A stretch of DNA of 7,564 nt from contig JBHIBA010000228.1 of NCBI GenBank assembly GCA_046758845.1, positions 1 through 7,564 of the forward strand. The letters run 5' to 3'. Made by a program: the position numbers and the translations under genes. How positions within the stretch are numbered: the first letter of the stretch is position 1; each line of letters opens with the position of its first letter. This document shows positions 1 to 5,660 of this stretch, piece by piece. A model generated the notes under the pieces. The model saw only the letters and a list, made by a program, of their open reading frames with translations. It searched no databases and was not told the DNA's origin. This DNA comes from JBHIBA01 sp046758845. Its GTDB lineage: Bacteria > UBA8248 > JACPRG01 > G963555815.

Positions 1-914
1 TCCTTGTAGAGGTCCTTCTCCTTGGCGGTCCACTTTCCGCCCACCTTGAAGCACCGGACGTAGTCCACGAAGTAGCCGCCGGGGCCGATGGCGTTGATGT
101 CTACGATCATCAGGTCCCCGTTGCGGACCATCCGGTCCGTGTGCCAGCGCCGGTAGGGGCTGGTGTTGCCGCCCGAGGCGACGATGATGTCGTACACGAA
201 GTCAAAGCCCTCGGCGTAGAGGAACTCGTTGACCTTGGCGGTGATGTCCGCCTCCTTGATGCCGGGCTTGAGCCACTCGTACTTGATCTTCCACATGGCC
301 GCGTCGCCCACGGTGGAAGAGATTTTCAGGCACTCGATCTCTTCCGGGGTCTTGACCACCCGGGCCTCGCTCAGGGCCGGCCATGCATTGACCAGGTTGA
401 CCCCCTTCTTCGTGAAGGTCTCGTAGGCCCGCAGGTCCATGATGTCGATCCCAACCCGGCCTTTATCGACTTTGTGCTCTTTGAGGACGTCGATGACGCT
501 GTCAACCATCCGGTTGACCATCATCTCCTCCGCCCCCTCGGACCACTTCCAGGTGATGGCCGGGCGGATGCGCCCCTCGAGCCAAGGGGCGTCGATGTTG
601 GCGCACTGGAGGTCGGAGCCCGCCGTCTCAAAAAGGATCGGGTCGGCGCCGCGCGGAAGGACCGCGTACCGGATGAAGATGTTGTTCTTCCAGTTCCCTT
701 GAAAGACGGAGGTGGTGTAACGCACGTTCTCGCCCACGAACATGACCAGGGCGTCGATGTCGTGCTTCTCCATCATGTCCTTGGCGCGCTGGAGTCGGCC
801 TTTACGGATGCTGTCGTGGTCGACCCGCAACTGCCAGTCCGTGCTGGTCGTGCTGTAGTTGCGCCGGGGGGTCCAGTGATGGGGTTTCTGAATGAAGCTC
901 AGATCCATGCTCAT
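1..914 (-). CDS. M24 (pita-bread fold) metallohydrolase, Xaa-Pro peptidase/DddP-like; C-terminus beyond left edge
   Basis: This is an open frame of 304 codons running off the left end, so only the N-terminal domain and the beginning of the catalytic domain are present. The N-terminal creatinase-like domain covers about residues 30-185 and includes the GENVRYTTS stretch near 61-69. The conserved linker VVKTPEEIE follows (186-194), and then the pita-bread domain. Two metal-ligand aspartates are visible: D272 in VDINAIGPGGYFVDYVR, and D284. The His and two Glu ligands expected later in the fold lie outside the window. The start is ATG at 914, with AAGGAG at 929-924 nine bases upstream. M24 members include aminopeptidase P, prolidase, creatinase and the DMSP lyase DddP. 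The 12-residue Asp-Asp spacing and the N-terminal style resemble DddP-type rather than classical aminopeptidase P proteins (11 residues), from memory of those families. The substrate is unknown. It is probably cytoplasmic, since no signal peptide is seen. Confidence 0.9.
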   Translation of the reverse strand, partial: MSMDLSFIQKPHHWTPRRNYSTTSTDWQLRVDHDSIRKGRLQRAKDMMEKHDIDALVMFVGENVRYTTSVFQGNWKNNIFIRYAVLPRGADPILFETAGSDLQCANIDAPWLEGRIRPAITWKWSEGAEEMMVNRMVDSVIDVLKEHKVDKGRVGIDIMDLRAYETFTKKGVNLVNAWPALSEARVVKTPEEIECLKISSTVGDAAMWKIKYEWLKPGIKEADITAKVNEFLYAEGFDFVYDIIVASGGNTSPYRRWHTDRMVRNGDLMIVDINAIGPGGYFVDYVRCFKVGGKWTAKEKDLYK

Positions 915-1123
915 GCCACAAATCTCCTTCCGTAAGAACGCACAAACGCCCCCCGCCTGAAAGGCTTCAGACACTTCGGAACGAGAAAAATGTCAGACCG
1001 TCCGTCCGAAACGTATCAGATTCCATACTCGGATACAACCAATCCCAGCGGCAGGTAGTGTGTCAGTTTGGAACGGATGAAGCCTCATAGGCAGCTTTGC
1101 CCACGGCTCTGTCATCATTTGGT

Positions 1124-1171
1124 GTAGCCCCGATCTGAGCGAGGACCTATGGTCCGAGCGGAGATCGGGGC
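1124..1171 (+). repeat. REP-like hairpin repeat, copy A
   Basis: This is a near-complete inverted repeat. The left arm is 1127-1147, the loop TAT is 1148-1150, and the right arm is 1151-1171. The outer 10-pair stem is GCCCCGATCT with AGATCGGGGC. The inner part keeps G-C pairs separated by small purine-rich mismatches: G1141-A1142 faces G1156-A1157 as a tandem G.A pair. The copy begins with GTAG, the head tetranucleotide of many RAYT-associated REP elements, although here the last G of GTAG is inside the stem. It pairs with copy B in a tail-to-tail arrangement, seven bases apart. Confidence 0.7.
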
Positions 1172-1178
1172 ACGCCCG

Positions 1179-1226
1179 GCCGCGATTTCCGCGCGGGTCG
1201 GTGACCCTCGCTCAAATCGCGGCTAC
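1179..1226 (-). repeat. REP-like hairpin repeat, copy B (inverted relative to A)
   Basis: Read on the minus strand from 1226, this copy matches copy A at 36 of 48 positions, including GTAGCC at the start and TGAGCGAGG in the left arm. Most differences in paired positions are compensatory: C-G becomes G-C, C-G becomes T-A, A-T becomes G-C, and C-G becomes T-A. The remaining changes fall in the 3-base loop or in an internal mismatch. The outer stem is GCCGCGATTT with AAATCGCGGC. The core is also nearly the same as that of copy D near 4650. Confidence 0.7.
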
Positions 1227-1310
1227 AACGAAGGAAGGCAGGGGTCATTGAGCAAACTGACCCACTACCCGGCGGCAAGAACGCCTTCCGGACGGCCATT
1301 TCCGATGGCC

Positions 1311-1337
1311 GGGAGAAATGTTCCACGCGGGTGGAAC
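1311..1337 (-). terminator. Weak candidate terminator after the amidohydrolase gene
   Basis: On the minus strand the perfect 7-pair stem GTTCCAC/GTGGAAC (1337-1331 with 1326-1320) with a 4-base loop is followed by ATTTCTCCC. The stem lies 16 bases past the amidohydrolase stop codon. The T-tract is short and interrupted, so termination may be inefficient. A second hairpin (GGCCAT/ATGGCC, 1294-1310) follows immediately. Confidence 0.3.
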
Positions 1338-1352
1338 CGCCGGGCCGGACCC

Positions 1353-2756
1353 TCAATCCACCGGCCAGTTAAGCTTGTTCAGATGGCTCAGGCCCGCCCG
1401 CTTCAGGATGGCCTGTCCGCACTTCTGAGCCTCCTTGAGGAGCGCCTCCTCGTCGATGCCCAGGACCTTCCCGCCTTCCATCACCACCTTCCCCTCAATG
1501 ATGGCGGTGTCGGCGTTGGTCCCGTTGGAGGTATGAACCAGGTTGTAGAGCGGATTGTAGCGCGGAACCCACTCGGGGCCGGACATGTCGAACAGAACGA
1601 TGTCCGCCTTCTTCCCTTTCTCCAGCGAACCGATCTCGTCCTCCCAAAGGGCGCTTTTGGCCCCGCCGAGGGTGGCCATCTCGATGACCCTCTCCACGGT
1701 CATGACGCTGGGGTCCATGCGCGCATCGCGGTGGCCGTTGGCCGCCAGGTACATGTTCTTCACGATGTCCACGAAGCCCCCGGCCGGAGAGGCGTCCGAG
1801 CCCAGGCAGACGGTGATTCCCATCTCCAGCATCTCCGGGAAGCTCCCGTGCGTGAAGTTGCCGTAGCCCAAGTGCATCGTACAACTCGGGCAGTGGCAGA
1901 CCTTGACGTCGTAGCGCTTGAGCAGCCCCAATTCCTGGGGCCGCACCCAGCCCATATGGATCAGCAGCCAGTTCGGTCCCCATGCGCCCAGCTTTTCGAT
2001 ACGCTCAAACTCGCTCATGCCGTATTCGTAGAGAGAAGACGTGAGCTGCTCGAAAACCGAGGCTACGTGACTCTGGATGAGGGCGCCGTATCGATCGGCC
2101 AGCTTCTTGATGCCGACGATCAGGCGGTCCGTACAGTTGGTGGGGATACGAAGGCCGAATCCCCCGCGCAGTCGTCCGCCGCAGACGCCGTTCCAGTCCA
2201 GAAAGTCCCTTTCGGCCCGTCTAAGCGCCTGGGAAGTCGTCTGGGTGAAAAGCTTCGGCGGCAGCTTCCCGAATGGCCGCTGGCCCTGGTCGTACGTGCT
2301 CCGGCAAAAGACGCCCCGCATGCCTGTCTGGTCGGTGGCGCGGGCCAGCTCGCGGGGGAAGTAGTTGGCCACCTCGATGAACGTCGTCGCCCCCGACCGA
2401 AGCATCTCCCACTGACAAAGAAGTGAGGAGACATAGGCCTCCTCGGGCGTCATAACCGATTCGAACGGATAGATGAAGTGCATGAGCCAGGGCCGGATGA
2501 ACAGGGTGTCCCCAACCCCCCGGGCCAGGTGTTGGGTGTGGTGGATGTGGCCTTCCACCAGGCCCGGCAAGACGAGCTTGGCCCTTCCCGAGAGGACCCG
2601 TCCGGCCGCTTTTTGGTACTTCGCTTTGAGGTCCTTGGATTTGCCGACCTCGTGGATTCGACCTCCCCGAACGGCGATTGCCCCGTTGCGGATAATCCGG
2701 CGCTTCTTGTCCATCGTGACCACGTAGTCGGCATCGGCAATCAGCAAGTCGGCCAT
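1353..2756 (-). CDS. TrzA/ATZ-type metal-dependent amidohydrolase (deaminase/chlorohydrolase-like)
   Basis: The 467-residue protein has the usual length of the ATZ/TRZ/SsnA branch of the amidohydrolase superfamily (TIM barrel plus small beta domain). Visible in order are: an N-terminal beta domain (about 1-60); PGLVEGHIHHTQHLARG with metal ligands H70 and H72; SHVAS with H230; LLIHMGW with H267; and CLGSDAS with metal ligand D321. The typical C-terminal beta segment GSLEKGKKADIVLFD (376-390) follows, then NPLYNLVHTSNG. The family hydrolyses C-N or C-Cl bonds of heterocycles and amidines in the cytoplasm, and the substrate here cannot be named. Two positions are unusual: the HVAE motif common in this branch reads HVAS, and the P-SN motif after H288 reads PSC. 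The start is ATG at 2756, with AAGGAG (2772-2767) ten bases upstream. It lies in the same orientation as the upstream cytochrome gene, 178 bases away, and the M24 gene downstream. Confidence 0.92.
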   Translation of the reverse strand: MADLLIADADYVVTMDKKRRIIRNGAIAVRGGRIHEVGKSKDLKAKYQKAAGRVLSGRAKLVLPGLVEGHIHHTQHLARGVGDTLFIRPWLMHFIYPFESVMTPEEAYVSSLLCQWEMLRSGATTFIEVANYFPRELARATDQTGMRGVFCRSTYDQGQRPFGKLPPKLFTQTTSQALRRAERDFLDWNGVCGGRLRGGFGLRIPTNCTDRLIVGIKKLADRYGALIQSHVASVFEQLTSSLYEYGMSEFERIEKLGAWGPNWLLIHMGWVRPQELGLLKRYDVKVCHCPSCTMHLGYGNFTHGSFPEMLEMGITVCLGSDASPAGGFVDIVKNMYLAANGHRDARMDPSVMTVERVIEMATLGGAKSALWEDEIGSLEKGKKADIVLFDMSGPEWVPRYNPLYNLVHTSNGTNADTAIIEGKVVMEGGKVLGIDEEALLKEAQKCGQAILKRAGLSHLNKLNWPVD

Positions 2757-2780
2757 CAGATTCAGGCTCCTTCTTTTGGG

Positions 2781-2809
2781 CGGACCTCACTTCGCCGTTT
2801 GGAGGTCCG
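2781..2809 (-). promoter_or_regulatory. Hairpin just upstream of the amidohydrolase ribosome binding site
   Basis: CGGACCTC and GAGGTCCG form a perfect 8-pair stem (2809-2802 with 2788-2781) with a 13-base loop. A mismatch and two further G-C pairs extend it. The stem ends eight bases before the AAGGAG that serves the amidohydrolase start. No T-run follows, so it is not a clear terminator of the cytochrome gene. It could stabilise or insulate the mRNA between the two genes, or regulate translation. The role is inference. Confidence 0.3.
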
Positions 2810-2934
2810 TCCGGCAATCCGCGAGGGCTTCGCGCCCGGTTTCCGCGAGAAAAGAGATGGGCACTGCCCGTGAACAACAAACGGTTATCCCAGCGCCCGC
2901 CGGATGGGCGTGCACTTTCCCGAATCCGGCGACC

Positions 2935-3915
2935 TCAAAGGGTGGAGAGGTAAGCGACCACGTTTTTGATGTCCTCGTCCGTCAGGTCAAGGATTGCCGG
3001 CATCGTCCCAATCGGCTTCTTGAGCTGAGCCCTGATATTTGCCTCGTTGGCGACCCTCCCGCTGAAGGGGAGCCTGCCCCTGCGGAAAAGTCCCAGGAAA
3101 CCGGGACCGACCTTGGTCTCCTTTGATTGCGCGTGGTGGCAAAAGGTGCAGCGCTTGTTAAAGATTTGTTTCCCCGACTCCACATTCCCCGAGATTCCGG
3201 CCGCGACCTTCGTCATGGCGAGGACATCGGTCCGCGTGACCTCGCCGGGTCCCTGGGCCTGGGCCAAGAAACCGGCAATCCGCAGGGCCTCGATACCGCT
3301 GATCCACCCCTCAGGCGCCCGTTCTATCATGCGAGAGATCGTGGACACCCAGCCGTCCAGAGACTTGCGGGAATTGTAAATGCGCTCCAGCGTATGACAC
3401 CGGGAGCATTTCACTTTTAACAGGCTCTCGCCCGTTTCAGGGGTTACGGCGCCGGCGTAATAGGCGTCCTTTGGACCCACCATCGCCACCACCGCCTCGG
3501 CGTTTTTCGTGGCCGTGGTCAGTAGGTAATAGCCGGCGGAGAGCGCCACCGTAACGAGGATGCAGAAATAAAGTACCTGGCCGTAAATGAGGAGCTTGTC
3601 GCCCAGCTCCCGGTACCTCCTGAGGGCCGCGAGCTTCACGGCGATAACGAAGAAGACGGCGATGGCGGCCACCGAATGGAAAATTCCCCGCGGCGAGGTT
3701 TCCACCGGCGAGGAGGCGTAAGACACGACGCAGTTGTACCCCACAATCAGCATCAAGATGAGGGCGATGGCTCCGCTGATGCGATGGATCAGGCTGACAA
3801 CGTTGTAATTCCATTTCGGTTTCTTCCGGGCCATCAGCTCGAACATCGTGATGATGTTGATGGTGGCCAGAACGAAAATCACCAGAGATAAATACGTCTT
3901 TGTCTGTAAGTCCAT
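2935..3915 (-). CDS. Membrane-anchored dihaem cytochrome c with four-helix N-terminal domain
   Basis: The chosen ATG at 3915 gives 326 residues. Four hydrophobic helices fall at about 6-27, 42-62, 78-98 and 107-132. H44 and H80 lie at helix starts and could ligate haem b, as in small cytochrome b-like domains (inference). Two haem c attachment motifs follow, CSRCH (170-174) and CTFCH (256-260), the second in a class I cytochrome c domain. That domain has GPGFLGLFRRGRLPFSG, the likely axial Met M305 in GTMPAI, and the C-terminal helix ending VVAYLSTL. The haem c part should face the periplasm and pass electrons to or from a membrane or soluble partner; no partner is in the window. An in-frame ATG at 4026 would add 37 Arg-rich residues that look untranslated, so it was not used. 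The ribosome site is poor (a G-run at 3930-3924). Confidence 0.85.
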   Translation of the reverse strand: MDLQTKTYLSLVIFVLATINIITMFELMARKKPKWNYNVVSLIHRISGAIALILMLIVGYNCVVSYASSPVETSPRGIFHSVAAIAVFFVIAVKLAALRRYRELGDKLLIYGQVLYFCILVTVALSAGYYLLTTATKNAEAVVAMVGPKDAYYAGAVTPETGESLLKVKCSRCHTLERIYNSRKSLDGWVSTISRMIERAPEGWISGIEALRIAGFLAQAQGPGEVTRTDVLAMTKVAAGISGNVESGKQIFNKRCTFCHHAQSKETKVGPGFLGLFRRGRLPFSGRVANEANIRAQLKKPIGTMPAILDLTDEDIKNVVAYLSTL

Positions 3916-4290
3916 CTGCGGTCCCCCCCAGGATGAAATTCGGTTTGGCCTGCGGAATCGCCCCTTCTGAAACAAACGGCCGGCCTGCGGACGGTCTGGA
4001 GCGCTTGCCCAGGAACATTCGGCCAAGAAGGCAACTCAACAGATTCTATACGAAATGGCCAATTGATGCGGCTCGCTGCGGCAAGTGGCTGGCCGAAAAA
4101 GCCCGGCGACAACCTCCTCGCAGCCCCCCCGATAATTCCGTGAATCCTTTGAACCCGCCGGGAATCAAAACCGAATGAAGGCTCAAAACTACGGATTCCC
4201 CGGCAAAAGACATGACGTGGGACTCCGGAGTTCGGGGTGAACGGGGTTCGGCCGAACGCGCCGGACCCAGGGATTCAAGGGACCCGGAAA
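3916..4290. other. Intergenic region upstream of the cytochrome gene
   Basis: No convincing gene is seen on either strand; the short frames here lack ribosome sites and family resemblance. On the minus strand TATAGAAT (4050-4043) resembles a -10 element for the cytochrome gene, but no good -35 lies at the right distance. A 12-base palindrome, GTTCGGCCGAAC, lies at 4246-4257. The stretch separates divergently transcribed units, so promoters for both sides are expected within it. Confidence 0.4.
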
Positions 4291-4434
4291 ATGAACATCC
4301 TGAACGAGGTCATCATCGCCATCTCCCAGCTTCGGGTGCTCGGTCTCGTGTTCCTGACCGTCATCGCGGGCGCGTGGATCTACGACCTGTTCGCCTGGTG
4401 GCGCGTCAGACGTCATCAGGACCGCCGCGCGTAG
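4291..4434 (+). CDS. Possible small single-pass membrane protein, 47 residues
   Basis: From ATG at 4291 the frame encodes an amphipathic start (MNILNEVIIAISQLRV). A hydrophobic helix follows at about residues 17-34 (LGLVFLTVIAGAWIYDLF). The tail is short and very basic (WWRVRRHQDRRA), so the protein could insert with its C-terminus in the cytoplasm by the positive-inside rule. An earlier in-frame ATG at 4237 exists, but its extra residues look like random coding. The upstream sequence (CCCGGAAA) is not a good ribosome site, and I recognise no family. The hydrophobic-then-basic layout is the only support, so this may be a chance frame. Confidence 0.35.
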   Translation: MNILNEVIIAISQLRVLGLVFLTVIAGAWIYDLFAWWRVRRHQDRRA

Positions 4435-4571
4435 CACGCCGATCCGCTTCTTAGCCGGCGAATCCCCTTCAGCCGCCCTGCGTGGACCTCTCCGCGCAAG
4501 CTCCCGCAAGCCTTGATCTGCGCCTCCACAACATTGAACAATAGCTACAAAGAAGAGCGCGTTATCGTTGA

Positions 4572-4616
4572 CATGTCATTCTGAGCGGGGGTCATCGACC
4601 CTCGCGAAGAATCTCG
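4572..4616 (+). repeat. Hairpin repeat copy C (CATTCTGAGCG type)
   Basis: The fold pairs ATTCT with AGAAT (4578-4582 with 4608-4612). A tandem G.A mismatch follows (4583-4584 with 4606-4607), then GCG with CGC, a G.T wobble, and GGGTC with GACCC closing a 3-base loop (ATC, 4594-4596). It is therefore a nearly uninterrupted 35-base hairpin. The flanks CATTCTGAGCG and CGAAGAATCTC resemble an intergenic hairpin that I recall seeing in many unrelated bacterial genomes. Copy D lies 19 bases further on in inverse orientation. Confidence 0.65.
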
Positions 4617-4635
4617 TCGCATGACGCTCTGACTG

Positions 4636-4680
4636 CGAGACCCTTCGCGCGAGTCGGTGACTCTTGCTCAGGGAGACATG
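4636..4680 (-). repeat. Hairpin repeat copy D (inverted relative to C)
   Basis: Read on the minus strand from 4680, it matches copy C at 34 of 45 positions with no gaps. Three differences are paired compensations: two outer T-A pairs become C-G, and an inner G-C pair becomes A-T. The inner stem is GAGTC with GACTC around the loop ACC. Its 27-base core (4671-4645) agrees with the core of copy B (1213-1187) at 23 positions, which links this pair to the pair in the MITE-like element. Confidence 0.65.
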
Positions 4681-4755
4681 AGGGTCACTGCCCGACTGCC
4701 GCTGGGCGCAGGCCCCGGAAATCAGTTGCGTGGGTGCATAAGTGCGCCCGGACAG

Positions 4756-4782
4756 ATTCCCGAATGACTCCTTGAGGGGAAT
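4756..4782 (+). promoter_or_regulatory. Possible hairpin overlapping the ribosome site of the TenA-like gene
   Basis: ATTCCC (4756-4761) can pair with GGGAAT (4777-4782). The 3' arm covers the last part of GAGGGGA, the ribosome binding sequence for the GTG start at 4788. Six pairs with a 15-base loop is weak, and this may be chance. Confidence 0.2.
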
Positions 4783-4787
4783 GAAAG

Positions 4788-5450
4788 GTGTCCGACGCCA
4801 GGCGTTTGTTTTCTGAGATGCGGAAGGAGATGGCCTCCCTGGAGGAGCGCATACGGAATCATCCCTTCGTCGAGGGAGTTGAATCCGGCAATGTCCCGCG
4901 GGAGGTCTTACCGATATTCGCAGGAGAGCAATACCACATCATCGAGAGCGACCTGAGGAGCGTCGCGAATCTCCTCTCGCGTCATCCAGAGTCCCCGGCG
5001 CACGAATTCTTTTGGGACACCCTTCAGGGCGAGAAGGCCGCGCTCGACAAGCTTCTCCGTTTCGGGGAAGCACTGGATTTGAGCCGCGAGGCCCTATCAG
5101 ACCACGAGCCTGATCCCCAGGCCCATGCCTACACGGCGTATATGGCCTGGCTGGGGGCATACGGCGCGGCCGGAGAGGTGGCCGCTGCGTTCGCTTTGAA
5201 CTTCGCCGCCTGGGGGGCGAACTGCGCGCGCATGAGTTCCGGTTTGCGGCAGCATTACGGCTTTTCCTCGGAGGACGTGGGCTTTTTCGACTTGTTTGCG
5301 AATCCGCCGGGGGATCTGGAAGACCGGGCGGCGGAAATCGTAGACCGGGACTTGGCCAGCGGCCTTCCACCCCGCCGGGTCAAACGGTCGGCCAGACTCC
5401 TGCAAGGCTATGAATTGATGTTCTGGGACGCGATGGGAAACCGGCGGTGA
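4788..5450 (+). CDS. TenA/PqqC-like haem-oxygenase-fold protein
   Basis: This is a 220-residue helical protein of the usual TenA/THI-4 length. Family-like features are HPFVEGVESGNVP (25-37), EQYHIIESDLRSVANLL (47-63), the GEKAAL region (81-86), the E130 helix, and near the C-terminus YELMFWDAM (208-216). That last motif matches the TenA signature whose Glu (here E209) is catalytic. The nucleophilic Cys of TenA thiaminases appears to be replaced: where those proteins have a P-C before an aromatic residue, this one has N138-F139. The His cluster of diiron members (HDO type, such as UndA or CADD) is also incomplete, because FFDLF replaces the usual H. It may therefore act on another small substrate or lack classical activity. 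The start is GTG at 4788, behind GAGGGGA (4774-4780). The earlier ATG at 4781 is out of frame and stops after 11 codons. Confidence 0.8.
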   Translation: MSDARRLFSEMRKEMASLEERIRNHPFVEGVESGNVPREVLPIFAGEQYHIIESDLRSVANLLSRHPESPAHEFFWDTLQGEKAALDKLLRFGEALDLSREALSDHEPDPQAHAYTAYMAWLGAYGAAGEVAAAFALNFAAWGANCARMSSGLRQHYGFSSEDVGFFDLFANPPGDLEDRAAEIVDRDLASGLPPRRVKRSARLLQGYELMFWDAMGNRR

Positions 5451-5451
5451 A

Positions 5452-5472
5452 GTGAGCGCGTCGTCGGCTCAC
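5452..5472 (+). terminator. Hairpin directly after the TenA-like gene, possible terminator
   Basis: GTGAGC (5452-5457) and GCTCAC (5467-5472) form a 6-pair stem with a 9-base loop, starting two bases after the stop codon. No T-run follows, so it is not a standard intrinsic terminator. It could act as a 3'-end stabiliser. Confidence 0.2.
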
Positions 5473-5604
5473 CCGGAAAAATCCCCCCTCAATCTTCGCT
5501 GACGGGTCTCTCGCACCCCCCTTGGACTCAGCGGCGCTCATCGAGTTTCGTTCGGTCAGGTCAGCCGGCGCCCCCCCCGTCCGAATGCCGACCCTGTGAC
5601 ATGC

Positions 5605-5613
5605 TGATATAAA
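5605..5613 (+). promoter_or_regulatory. Candidate extended -10 promoter for the glycosyltransferase
   Basis: TGATATAAA matches the extended -10 pattern TG-N-TATAAT at 8 of 9 fixed positions or better. It lies about 48 bases before the ATG at 5661, and no good -35 is seen, as is common for extended -10 promoters. A small inverted repeat, TCGGA-AGT-TCCGA (5641-5653), lies between it and the start codon. Confidence 0.35.
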
Positions 5614-5660
5614 GGAACAGAGGCTGTACCGTACTGCGCATCGGAAGTTCCGAAAAATTT

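Larger units (their letters stand above)
1054..1269. mobile_element. MITE-like element, 216 bases, with 17-base terminal inverted repeats
   Basis: The left end, GGTAGTGTGTCAGTTTG (1054-1070), is matched by the reverse complement of 1253-1269, GGTAGTGGGTCAGTTTG (16 of 17 identical). The interior is non-coding and carries two hairpin repeats in inverted orientation (1124-1171 and 1179-1226). GCGGCA occurs at 1048-1053 directly left of the element and at 1272-1277, two bases beyond its right end. This could be a remnant target duplication, but the offset makes it weak. No transposase is encoded, so any mobility would depend on an enzyme elsewhere. The element sits in the gap between the amidohydrolase and the M24 gene. 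I do not recognise the terminal repeat as belonging to a named IS family. Confidence 0.55.
4435..4787. other. Intergenic region holding the second hairpin-repeat pair and the leader of the TenA-like gene
   Basis: No gene is supported here. The left part (4435-4571) shows nothing recognisable. The centre holds repeat copies C and D (4572-4680). The right part (4681-4787) is upstream of the TenA-like gene. It contains a 7-pair hairpin, GGGTGCA with TGCGCCC and loop TAAG (4732-4749), and a second possible hairpin touching the ribosome site (4756-4782). No TPP riboswitch signature is present. Confidence 0.5.

Noticed and set aside
141..935. A plus-strand reading frame of 264 codons opposite the M24 gene
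   Set aside because: It is a shadow of the M24 coding sequence; the minus strand has recognisable M24 motifs and a good ribosome site.
1013..1036. Dyad GTATC/GATAC upstream of the M24 gene as an operator or promoter
   Set aside because: Five-base arms with a 14-base gap are too weak, and no matching -35/-10 pair was found around them.
1124..1226. A CRISPR array or a simple bidirectional terminator
   Set aside because: There are only two copies, in inverted orientation with a 7-base gap and no T-runs. The covariation with the second pair fits a dispersed hairpin repeat better.
1149..2426. A long plus-strand reading frame of about 425 codons opposite the amidohydrolase gene
   Set aside because: It is the complement shadow of a clear amidohydrolase with intact motifs, and GC-rich codon use keeps such frames open. 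It begins inside the hairpin repeat and has no family resemblance.
2819..2850. Direct repeat TCCGCGA with a GGGC/GCCC hairpin between
   Set aside because: Seven bases in GC-rich DNA is within chance, and no further copies or function are visible.
3916..4026. Longer N-terminus for the cytochrome, starting at 4026
   Set aside because: The additional 37 residues are Arg- and Pro-rich and precede a natural membrane-protein start at MDLQTKTYLS.
4681..4787. A TPP riboswitch upstream of the TenA-like gene
   Set aside because: The CTGAGA and the conserved second-arm motifs of the TPP aptamer are absent. The CTGAG seen nearby belongs to the hairpin repeat.
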